64,000 nucleotides of DNA, taken from Symsagittifera roscoffensis (taxonomy: Eukaryota; Xenacoelomorpha; Acoela; Convolutidae). The position numbers were made by a program, and so were the translations under genes. Positions 22,656 through 34,000 of the stretch are shown piece after piece (the stretch's first letter is position 1; the number at the start of each line of letters is the position of its first letter). The stretch lies in NCBI RefSeq assembly GCF_963678635.1, contig NC_087062.1, positions 806,001 to 870,000 on the forward strand, written 5' to 3'. The notes below the pieces were generated by a model. The model was not told the origin of the DNA and ran no database searches. It was given only the letters and a program-made list of their open reading frames with translations.

Positions 22656-23283
22656 GCGTTTTTCTCAAATTGGGTTGAGTTTAGGTGAAAACTTATGAAG
22701 ACAAAACTTGCTTAGAATTTAAGCAGAATTAATATGGTGTAATTTGTTTTGCGAAATTCGGGTCCAAAATTTTACCCCAAAAATGGGTCATTTTGGCTTT
22801 TCTTAGTTAATCAAAAATTACGCCAAAAATACCCAGTCGATCACAGACATAATTATATCAAATTCAGCCACTTACGTAGTTCAACAAAATTTAAGCAAGG
22901 TATTTTCTCCAAAAAAAAAATTGCATATTGTTTAAAAATTGTTTTTAAATAAAAAGGTGTATTTTATATAGTAAAAATGACCTTTTTTGTCTATCAAACA
23001 AAAATAAATTAACTTATACCACATTTTGGAGATTATACCCTTCTTAAAGTTTGTTGGGCTACGTAAGGGGCTCACTTTGATATAATTGTGTCTGTGATCG
23101 ACTGGGTATTTTTGGCGTAATTTTTGATTAAATAAGAAAAGCCAAAATGAACCATTTTTGGGGTAAAATTTCGGACCCGAATTTCGCAAAACAAATTACA
23201 CCATATTAATTCTGCTAAAATTCTAAGCAAGTTTTGTCTTCATAAGTTTTCACCTAAACTCAATCCAATTTGAGAAAAATGCG
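22656..23283. mobile_element. Foldback element with ~255-bp inverted arms
   Basis: The left arm (22,656-22,910) and right arm (23,028-23,283) are inverted copies with high identity. For example, GTCGATCACAGACATAATTA on the left matches the reverse of TAATTGTGTCTGTGATCGAC on the right. They flank a loop of about 117 bases. The same peptide-like frame appears on opposite strands only because the arms are inverted. The position directly after E2 suggests the two may be one composite. Confidence 0.85.
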
Positions 23284-24776
23284 TTTTAAATTTCAAGTTT
23301 AACGCATTTTGCGCACGACCGGAAAAGGTTTAATTTCACGCCCGCAGGAATATTTCGTGGAGTACATTGCTGTAAAATTCTGAAAATTCCTCGCGTCTTC
23401 TGTAATTTGTTTCTTGCATGATAAACCCATTTCACAATAGAAGTACCTTCTAGTCCTAAATCAAAACTAAGATAGATAATTTGGAGCTTAGTTTCTATAA
23501 AAAGGGGTGCAAATTTCTTGATCCCGATTGGTAAAACACATCATTTTGATATATTAAAACTAGGCTCGTGATCAGTCGCCCAAAGTTCAAGTACATACAA
23601 GTCATCCTGCTGATTGAAATAGAGAGGAGCGGGTTATGTTTTCAGTTTTGTATCATCAGGGAAATTAAAACAGGCTGAAATGGCAAATCGACCATGTCAT
23701 CTTTGAAAATGAACAACAACAAAGGTCCAAGTACACTTCGTTGTATCACTAAACTTGAATGTGGTAATAGTAAGAGTTCAGATAAACACCAGTTACATTG
23801 CTTCAGTTCTATTGTAAAATTTTCAAGTCGAATGAACTTTGCGGACGAAAACGTAAATAAAAATTAGTGATGAGAATTGGGAAGGGGAGTTGAGGTAAAA
23901 GGCACTAGAAATTATCCAAAATCATTCAGTTTTTTTCTATTCTCAAATAAGTGAAGGTGATTAAAGTTTGGTGATTACGACTGAGTGATAAAGTTCAAGA
24001 AAGTGTAGAAGAGAAGGTGAGTAGATGTTTTCCAGAAAATGGTTGACTTATCTTGTGGTTCAAGTTTTATTGATTCGTATCCCGGAAACTCGTAAGTGGA
24101 ACGCCTCGCCGAATTTTGGCGGAAATTTGAAATTCCTGATTGGTTTTGGTATAGCATAAGGCATCGCGGATCTATAATATGTTTATTCTGAATAGAGCTT
24201 TTCTGCGGGGTGTTATATTTATAGGTAGCTTATCCTACTTTTTTTTGTAAAAAAAAGCGTTAGTGTAAGTGGGCCAGCTCGGTCAACTTTCTCAAATCTA
24301 GTTTTTTTTCTACGTGGTCGATAGTCATGTGCATTTGTATTTTTTTGCTGACGTTATTTTTACCGTTTTCACGAAGGTCATAGTGCGTTTGATTTTTATC
24401 GGAAACTACAATTTTTGTAGTCTCTCCGATACCCCTTGATGAATTTGGTCGTTTGCTCTTGTTTTTTATCCAAGTTGTTCGAGGGTAATTGTGCATCTGT
24501 GTTTCTCATTGGAATTTGGCTCGAAATATTCTCGTGTCGCCAGCGATATGCATAATTGCTCAGTTTGGTTAGTTTTTGAAATTGCACATTTTTTATCTAT
24601 TTGCGAGAGGACTCCTTCAGTTAGACTGTTCGCTTGCTGTTTTGCTGCAGCCTAAGGAAGAAACAAATGGACAAGTGCTCTCGTCGTCGAAAATATCATT
24701 TCGGTTTTTTCGTCTCGCTAATTCTGTCTTATAAATAACAATCGTTGTTCTGCATAGTTAATTTGACTGCAGTTTT
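23284..24776. other. Intergenic region upstream of AGPAT5
   Basis: No gene or clear repeat recognised. It contains the presumed promoter of the following gene. Confidence 0.35.
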
Positions 24777-24826
24777 CAGAGAAATGTTTGGTTATAGTTT
24801 GATCTTGCTCGGGTGACCTTTCTGCA
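24777..24826 (+). promoter_or_regulatory. Splice acceptor and short upstream ORF before AGPAT5
   Basis: A pyrimidine-rich stretch ends in TTTTCAG at 24,779, 47 bases before the start codon. The short leader contains an upstream ATG at 24,784 with a 10-codon frame ending in TGA at 24,814-24,816, eleven bases before the main ATG. Such an upstream frame could dampen translation. The acceptor could be for a 5'-UTR intron or a trans-spliced leader. Confidence 0.5.
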
Positions 24827-25039
24827 ATGCGGCTGGTGGATGCGCCCCGGTACATCATGGCGCTGCCTATGCTGGGGCTGGCAGTGTTGCAATGTGGGGC
24901 CTACTCTATTCTGTGGACCTCGTGGCGACTGGTGTCTCTCTGTCTGCCTAGCAAGTACTATCCGAAGGGGGATGACTTTCTGTTTGAGAGATACCAGCAG
25001 CTCATCATATTCATCATCGAGAGCTGTGCCGGAGCTCAG
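24827..25039 (+). CDS. AGPAT5: AGPAT5 exon 1
   Basis: 71 codons, phase 0 at its end (GCTCAG|GTACAT). Encodes the N-terminal hydrophobic segment and the stretch ending 'IIESCAGAQ'. ATG 24,827 is chosen because the frame opens there and aligns with the family start. Confidence 0.9.
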
Positions 25040-28000
25040 GTACATCACATTGCCCGTTGTCTTTTTTTCAGTTGTGATTGTATAAAACCTAGTCGAACCA
25101 AAATCTCAGTCTTTTTAAATCCGACTCTCCTTAAATCCGACTTAGCTGTTGGAAGGGATCATGGCGTAGGGTCTGTTTTTTGCAGCAGATTCTGACTACA
25201 TCTAAGACAACTCGTAGGGGGTTAAGTGCGGTGTCAAATTGAAGCCCTTTCAGCCGTGTTTTGGGTTCACAAAAATTTTCTTAAGTGTTGTCATAGAGTT
25301 GAGTTGAAAAAAAACTGTCTTTTTTTCGGTTTCCTTGAGTTCCTTAGACTTTTCCAACCTTCTGTTGGCTATGTTTTCAGCTAGTACTGTACGGTGATGG
25401 GAAAGAAGTGCTGAAGAAGAGAGAGAATGTCATCTGGCTCTCAAATCATCAGAGTGCAGGTGCTCAATCAAGTTATCAAGTTGCTTTTTGCTCTTAAATC
25501 ATCTAGCATTTCAGACACTTAATTGTATGTTGAGTGGTGAGTTTTTTAATCTGGTTTTGTTATTTCTCTGAATCATCATGCTATCTGGTTTGTATTCGAT
25601 TTGATAAGAGATGGATTTTAGCCGACTGGGTTGTGTGTGAGATATTAGCTCTCAATCAGGGTTCTCTGGCAGGAGTGCGATACATTCTCAAGGACACCAT
25701 CAAGTACATGCCCATTTTCGGATGGTACTTTCCCCAGCACAACTGTGTCTACGTCAGACGCACTGGCACTCCCAAAGACATCGAGGATATCGAGAGACAG
25801 CTGCAGGTGTATCCGAGGCTGCAGATGCCAGTGTGGTTGGTGATATTTCCAGAGGGAACCAGATACAACCCAGACAAGCCCAAAGTAGTTCAAAAGAGTC
25901 AGCAGTTCGCACACAAATTAAGTTAGCACTCTTCACTCCACGCGGGAACCGACCTTTTACCATAAAATTTAAAACATGGGATTTTTACCAGACTCAATAC
26001 ACGAATTTGATCGGCAGATGCATTGACTCCGTTTAGTCTGGTTATAGAAAACTATTTTTTCACTATTTATCAGCCAAATTGTGTTTGATTTAGCCGCTTC
26101 TTTTTCGAATCTCCACTTATTTTGCAAGGGTACTACAATCGGGTAATAGAACTTTTTTCCCCGGGAAATAACTTTGTTCACAGAATATTCAAAATTAGAA
26201 ATGGTAAGTTTAGGTTAAGCTCATAACGAATTCAAGATTATGTTCGTATACGGCACACCTAGTCTGGAGGTAACGAATATGTCTGGGAGGGCAAAGGTTC
26301 TGGGTTCGAATCTGACAGGTCCTGTTTCTTTTTCAAACGGGAAATATTCTATTTAAAAAAAATTGCCTGCCTATTTTTTGTCTGCTTATGTTTTGTCGGC
26401 TTAGTTGTCATTATTTTAGAATCGTTTCTTTGGCTGTGCCCAACTTAAATTGTGATTGCTTCAATTGTTTGATTTACTTCTGCTGTGTTTAATTTTACTT
26501 GACTTACTATAGTTTTGAGTCGTTTCAATGAAAACATGATTTTTATGCTCCTTTTTGGATTGCAAAAATTGCTGAAGTGTTAATAGACAACTTTTTTTCC
26601 TTTCCTTTTTTCGGCTTGAAAGGTTTCGGCCTATATTATATCGGCTTAATGGCCTCAAATTGATTCTCAAATTTTGTGTGTGTGTTTGTTCAAATTTTGT
26701 TTTCTGGCATGTTTTTGTTTCATTTTGATAGATCTATTTTTTTGACCTTTTCGAATTTTTTTGGCTCCACTCTACGGACACGCTGAAATAGAACATGAAA
26801 TAGAAATTGAACTGATTCTGTATGTGCCCACGCAATCGCCAAAATCCCTTTGAACAACTTATTATGCGAATAGCTTCACTGAGTTCATACGTGCAATTGC
26901 TTGTGCTTATGCAATTGAATTGCTGGGCAAAAATGAACCAAAACAGAAGTTACATATTGTTTCTCTTAGTAGAGAAATGTCATTGAAAGAAGTGAATTTT
27001 ATAAATTTCATTTCAATTTCTTTTTGGATTGGAAGGCAAATGAAGCTCTTCGAAAACATGAGGTTCAGAGATGGGTTTTAATTTTTAAAATTCCCAACGG
27101 GATAAACTTTACCGATTGATTCAGATATCTCAAATTGCGTCTTCAACTTAGCAAAAAATTGTAAATCATCAAACATTTTGGAAATTAAAAAAAACTTTAA
27201 GGTGATTTATTTTTTTTCGTGACCTTTTTGAAAATCTTTTTTTTCTGTCTCCTGTAGTGCACTGGCTCTTTTCCAACTGTCTTTTGGCTATGTTTTGTTT
27301 TTGTTCGATAATAAATTGAGCTTTTTTTCGCATTCAGATCTGCCAGTGCTGAAACACCACTTGACGCCTCGAGTTAAAGCAGCTTTTTTGAGTGTACAGC
27401 AGTTACGTAACTATGCGGATGCAGTCTATGACGTCACCATTGGTTATGAGGAGCGCTATTTGCCCACCAATTTAGCAATCAGAAACAGCAACATTAGCTT
27501 CACAGGTGAATATAGTAGGAAACTTACAAGTCGCTTATCTTGTTGGCCCATGTGATATGGTACTTCTCTATTAACCTTGAACTCTTTTCTGCTTCGTAAT
27601 TGCTGTTTACTTGCCAAGCATTTTTTAACCCAGATCGAAGACGGGTTTCAGTTAATGTCGCTTTCTTCCGGGAACAGATTGTCAACTCCAAACGTGCTTC
27701 GTGTCTCCTCAAAAGCTTAATAATCGCTGGGGGGGGGGGGGGGGGGGGGTTAGTTTTACTTTTGGAGCTAGTTAATTGGCATAAGCTTCAGTTTAGACTT
27801 CGGCATGGGTTTCTACAATAGAGTGCATGTGAAAGTGACCAGAATAGACATCAGAGATGCCCCTGAAACGGAAGAGGAGTTCCAGACATGGCTGCATGAC
27901 AAGTTCCAGCAGAAAGACAAGTAGGTTTCCTTCACTGAGGTCTTAAGTGTTTCTGAGCCCGGCTAAGACATTTTCTCTTCCAGTGAAAATTGCTCGCAAC

Positions 28001-31000
28001 CATTTTTTGTGTCATTGAACGTAGTGAAGACATTTATTGAGGTCATGTACTTTTTCAGGCTCAAATTTGACTTTTTGCGGTTTGATGAGATTTTACTTAA
28101 GTTCATCTCAAGTTCATTTGCTATAAGGAGGGCAAATTAGGCTCCTTAATTAAGAAAGCGGAATTGGCGCGAAAAAAAAACGTGAATATATTTTGTTTCG
28201 AAAGTGGGCTTGTATAAATAAATTGCCTTGTGGGAAAAGGGTAGCTATTGAACCAGTTTTCTCTGACTGGGTTAGTTTTGAAGAAAGTGCCTGTCAGAAC
28301 ATGTTCTTGAACTTTAAAAATTTTTGTTTAAAAGTGATCGTTGTATACTTGTCGCTTTCCTTGATCATTGAAATCTTTCAACTTTGTTTTGTTTTAACTG
28401 TTGATACTTTAACTCATGTTTTCTAACTGGAATGATAATGTGAAACATTACTGCTGTTTTTTGTCGGTAGCTGTTAACAAATGGCGTCGTCTCCACTGCC
28501 GTCGTAACTGGTGTCTCTTCGTCCTTTTTCAGTACTCACTAATGCCAAATGTAAAGAAGCTTTTGAGCATCTTTTTGTCTGTAAAACAGTAGCTGTGGCA
28601 ATCTCGAGGTTCGCTAAGACCGGGAAGAAAATCTTTTCCAGCAGTCCTAAAGTAGTGTCCAGTGAGCAGAGCAGGTTTTGACGCGTTGAACCGAGTAAAT
28701 CTACCAAAAAAAATGCTCTCGTAATTCAATTAGCGACTTCGACGGTCTGGTCTCACAGTCTTCTATTGTTTATGTTGTTTGTTTGACCTGACATTTCGGC
28801 TGTTGTTGGTGTCTTTATTGACTTTCGATAAGTGGTTGAAGTGAGTGCTGTATCCGTAGTGCAGATATCAAGAAGGCGTGTAAGTCCACGAGCATTACTT
28901 TTTTGTTCTACATGGAGATTCGTTGAACCCGTAGGGTTGTGGGAGTTGAAATATTGAAGCTCGTTGAAACTTTGGCTTTTGAACCAGTAGGTTTCTGGCT
29001 TTTTCGATAGTTATTGGATCTATTCAATTGAGCGACGAGAAGGTTTTTTCTTCGTCAAGGAGGTGAACTGTTTTGCTGTTGTTCAAATTAAATTGAGATT
29101 GATTTTGTAAAAGATTCAAGTAGAAAAGTCGTGTAGTGATCAGCTCTATTATTTTGTGAGCTCCGACGGAGATATCTAAGCGCAGCTCATCATTGTGTGC
29201 TTGACTCTGAAACATTTTCCGTTTTGCAATGAAGGTGCTCAAGTGGCCTCGTTTTAGTGCAGCCAGTTGCAATGTGCAACACAGTTTTTACATTTAATGT
29301 TCACAAAAATTGAGCTATGTAATTTTGGTGAGCTCCGACCAGAAATTCTTAGCTAAATGGACTTTTTTTGTCCCCTGGCCTGTCATCCACTTCTCCGCAG
29401 CCTCACCTACCTTGAGGAGGCGGATGATACTGGGAGCCCTCCAGCCGTGAACGAAGCGGGATCCGAACGCGTGACCCTTGTGTTGAGAGACATGTTCCTA
29501 ACCCATTCGACCACGGCTGCGCAGCTGAATGGACTCGTTTTAGTCTATCCAGCAGTAGAGTATTCTGTTGAATCTTGACATCATTCTGTTTGGTATTGCT
29601 TAGCGACCGAGACAAGACTGCAGCATGCCTAGTTGATATCAATTATTTTTTTGAAGTTGTTTTTTTTGCAGCTTGCTGAGCGTGTTATCTTTTTATAAAA
29701 GAGATTAGATTTTTATAAATGACCCCTAGAAAAATGATGACCCCTGCTGCATATGTTCTTTTTTGGATATATTCCATGGCGTTCGCACAGTCAAAGTCAC
29801 TGTAGATACTGAAGTTGCAAGTGAATTCTCTCCTTGTAAAACTACTGCCAATACAGCTTGTTCGAATCGCCAGTAAAAAAAAACAGCCATGGCAGCTTAC
29901 AGGCAATTTCCATAGCCAGCACGGGGATATTAGACGCGTGTGTATCATTCCAGCTGGATTTCTGAATATTTTTAAGTCGATTGTCATAGATGGAACAAAT
30001 CAAAAAGAGGCATCAACCCGCAGTATTTTTTGCAAATGTGAATGGAATGCCTGGCGTGTAGTTTCCGTGTCGATTTTCCCGCTTAATTACGATTCATCGT
30101 TTCAGCACCTCCATCATGTCCCTTTAATAGACAAAACCATGACTTTTGTTTTCATAACCATGACTTTTGTTACCTAGACTTTTACGATCGAGAACTAGAT
30201 TTGAGAATTTTTTAAATTGATGGAAATTTACGCGGTTTACCTTTTGTCAAGGTGACTTCCATCAAAATACAACGACCAAAAGTGAGCTCTGGGGCATGGA
30301 GGTCAACCATAAGACATGAGCTTCATCAGAATTATGAAATTACTAAAATGTCAAGTTTTCAAACCGGTTTAGACCTTCAGAACTAACTCCAAATCTTGAT
30401 GAAATGCCATTGGTCGCATAATCCAGTTGCGGACATGAGAAAATGATTTTTTGTCAATGTCCAATCAGCTTTGGATGCGCATTTGTCCATACATAAGTCG
30501 CGCGTTCAAACTCACTTTCGTAGATTACGCTCGACAATGCTAAACGGACTAGCATCATTAGCGAGTACCAATGCGTTCGCAACAGGAACCAAACGATTCT
30601 TATAATCGGGTTTTGATGCTTTTTTCAGTCCATTTTCGGCAGCATCAACCAAACTTCATCTCCAGGACATAAAGGGCTGCTGTATCGCAGGAAGTCCAAT
30701 TGAAGGTGCTCCGTTTTTGTGACCAGGGACAATGAGGCATCGTGGGAAATCTAAGTTTATAAAAACGTTCTATCCTTCTAATTCATAAAAGCTTTCAATC
30801 CTGCTTCCGGAAGCCTCGCTGCTGCCGAGCCTCTTCTCGCTGACCAGTTTATACCAAATATCTTGTTTGCTGCATTATATACAGATAAGTAGCCGCACCC
30901 AATAAAAATCCCAAAAACGTTTGTTTTATCCCAAGCAATCCTCCTATCGTGATCTGATGGGTTTCGACCTTGAATGGTTCTACTATGTGCTCCAATACTC

Positions 31001-34000
31001 TATAGCCTTGAAGTGTTTCTGGTAAACGAATCACCTCCATCGACTTGAGTAGAAGCTGTTTACAAATAATAACCTTTCAGATTCAGATACACAATTGTAC
31101 ACATTTAAAAGATGACCCGAAGAGGAGAAAATTTATGCTGCCCAGTTGAGACGAGAATTGATTTTGAAACATATGGGAAAGATGATCATTGAAAGATGAT
31201 CTTGACTGCTTCAACACCATGCTTAAGTAGGTTTTGTTTATCCGTTAGCAGGGGATAACTAGCACACATTTAAGGCATCTAATTCCACTGTGGTATCGTT
31301 CTTGGAGAGGGATGGCTTAAGCCATCCTTTTCTCGGTACCTAGTTTTCCAAGTTATTTGACCGAGAAGGATGGGCACCTAATCACAAATCAACAAGTTAA
31401 AGGCAAATTACAGCTCAAGTTCGTTGGTCACAAGACGTTTATTAAGATGAACGAACGTGTTTGTAACAACTCTCAACAGAATAGATGACAAATGTATCAA
31501 CTCTCGGGGTCTGAGGGCGACCAGCATCTGACTTCTTTGTCAATTAGAAGCGGAGTCGGCCTGGTTGATGAAGTGAAGAACTCGTCATTGGCCACATGAT
31601 CCATTTGGGGACAAGAAAAAGAGAGTTTCAACTTCCAATGACGTTTGGATGGCCGATTTGTGTCTCCACAAATTGCGCTTTCAAACTGACCATCGCACAA
31701 AACAACAGAATTTTTGTTTTGAAGCCTGCAAGACTTTGGTGTCTTTCGGTTGAATTTCAAAGATTACGTAAGACTCATGCTTGTCATTGCTAGCTGAATT
31801 TCCGTCATTAGCGATTACCAATGCGTACGCAACAGAAACCGAAGGCTACTGCTGCTGAGCTTCTTCTCGGTTGCCAGGTTTTAGCACATCTTTTCATTGC
31901 TTCTTTTTTATACAGATAGGTAGCCTGCGTCTTATACAAGCCCCTTAAATTGTTTTTTTTTTTGTATAGAAGTCTCCAATTGTTTTCCGAGAGGTTTTCA
32001 CCTTGAATTGTTTTACCATGTGCTCATCATTAACACTTAGCCTTGAGGTCTTCTTGGGAGAGGCATCACCTCCATCGACAACAATAGAAGCTGTTGACAA
32101 AACAAAAGCGTTCTACATAAAAATACTTTCAATTTTAATTTGGATTACCCGAATTGGAAAACACTTTTATTGCAGAGTTGAGATTAGAATTGAATTTGAA
32201 AAATATGGGAAAGATGATCCATGAAATACGATCTTGACTGCTTCAACACGATGCTTGAGTATGTTTTGGTTATCCGTTAGCAGGCTGAGAGAAAAATAGA
32301 ACACATTTTAGGCATCTAGTTTTTTTCTATCCTTCCTAAGGCATCTAACAATTAAAAGCAAATTACAGCTGAAGATCGTTGGTCACAACAAGACAAGACG
32401 GTTATTAAGATAAACGAACCTGTTTGTAACTACCCACATCAGCATAGATGTAATATGTATCAACTCTGGGTGTCTGAGGCCGACCAGCATCTGACTTTTT
32501 GTCAATTAGGAGACGAGTCAGCCTATTTGATGAAGTGGAGAACTCTTCAATGGCCATATGATCCATTTGGGGACAAGAAAATGTGAGTTTCAACTTCCAA
32601 TGACGTTTGGATGGCCGATTTGTTTCTCCACAAATCGCGCTCTCAAACTGACCATCGCACAAAACACCAGAATTTTTGTTGTGAAGCCTGCAAGACTTCG
32701 GTCACTTTCGTTTGATTTTCAAAGATTACGTAAGACTCATGCTTGACATTGCTAGCTGAACTTCCGTCATTAGCTGTTACCAATGCGTCCGCGACAGAAA
32801 CCGAAGGCTCCTCCACTCTGACAATCGAGTTTTGATGGAGTTTCTCGTCTTTTATTGGCAGCACCAACCAAACTACATCTCGAGGAACGACAGGAGATGG
32901 ATATTTGAGTGAGCTTGAAAAAAACATGAGGCGTCGCGGGCATTTTAAATGGATGGAAGCGGTTTACTGCTTCTGTAGGCTTCGATGCATCTTAGCCTCT
33001 TCTCGTTTGTCAGATTCTAGCACATCTTTTCATTGCTTCATTTGTATACATGTAGGTAGCCTGAATCCTATGCATTTCCCCAAAAATGTTTTTAGGTTAT
33101 ATCAAAAGCCTATCGTTTTCCGAGATGTTTTCACCCTAAATGATTGTATCATGTGCTCATTATTACCACCTAACCTTGAGGTCTTTGTGGTAGAAGCATC
33201 ACGTCCACCGACAAAAATAGAAGCTGTTGGCAAAACAAAAGCGTTCTACATACAAATACTTTGAGTTTTAATTTGGATTACCCAAATTGGAAAATATTTT
33301 TGTTGCACAGTTGAGGTTAGAATTGAAATCGAAAAATGTGGCTAAGATGATCCATGAATTATGAGCTTGACTGCTTCAAGTACGTTTTGGCTATCCGTTA
33401 GCAGGGCGCATGGGAAAACTAGCATTCTTTTAAGGCATCTAATTTCACTGTGGTATCGTTCTTGGAGACGGATGGCTTAAGCCATCCTTTTTTCGGTTCC
33501 TAGTTTTCCAATTTATTTGACCAAGAAGGATGGGCACCTAATAACAAACCAACAAGTTACAGGCAAATTACAGCTCAAGTTCGTTGGTCACAAGAACACA
33601 AGACGTTAATTAAGATAATTGAATGTGTATGTAACTACTCACAACAGCATAGATTGTCAAATGTATCAACTCTCGGGGTCTGAGGCCGACCAGCATCTGA
33701 CTTTTTTGTCAACCAGAAGCCGAGTCAGCCTGGTTGGTGAAGTGAAGAACTCGTCATTGGCCACATGATCCATTTGGTGACAAGAAAAAAAGTTTCAACT
33801 TCCAGTGATATTTGGATGGCCGATTTTTGTCTCCACAAATTGCGCTTTCAAACTGACCATCGCACAAAACACCAGAATTTTTGTTGTGAAACCTGCAAGA
33901 CATCGGTCGCTTTCGTTTGAATTTCAAAGATTACTTAAGACCCATGCTTGACATTGCTAGCTGAAATTCCGCCGTTAGCTTATACCAATGCGTCCGCGAC

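Noticed and set aside
22749-23189. Same peptide on opposite strands as two homologous genes
   Set aside because: They are the two arms of the foldback element; there is no start context, domain or splice support.
29440-29521. Functional tRNA gene
   Set aside because: The acceptor stem is partly formed, but the anticodon stem and T-arm geometry are defective and a related defective copy exists at 37.7 kb.
30849-31040. Hydrophobic minus-strand frame as a member of the TMEM43 family
   Set aside because: The resemblance is limited to a hydrophobic stretch and a few basic residues; the parts further on do not match.
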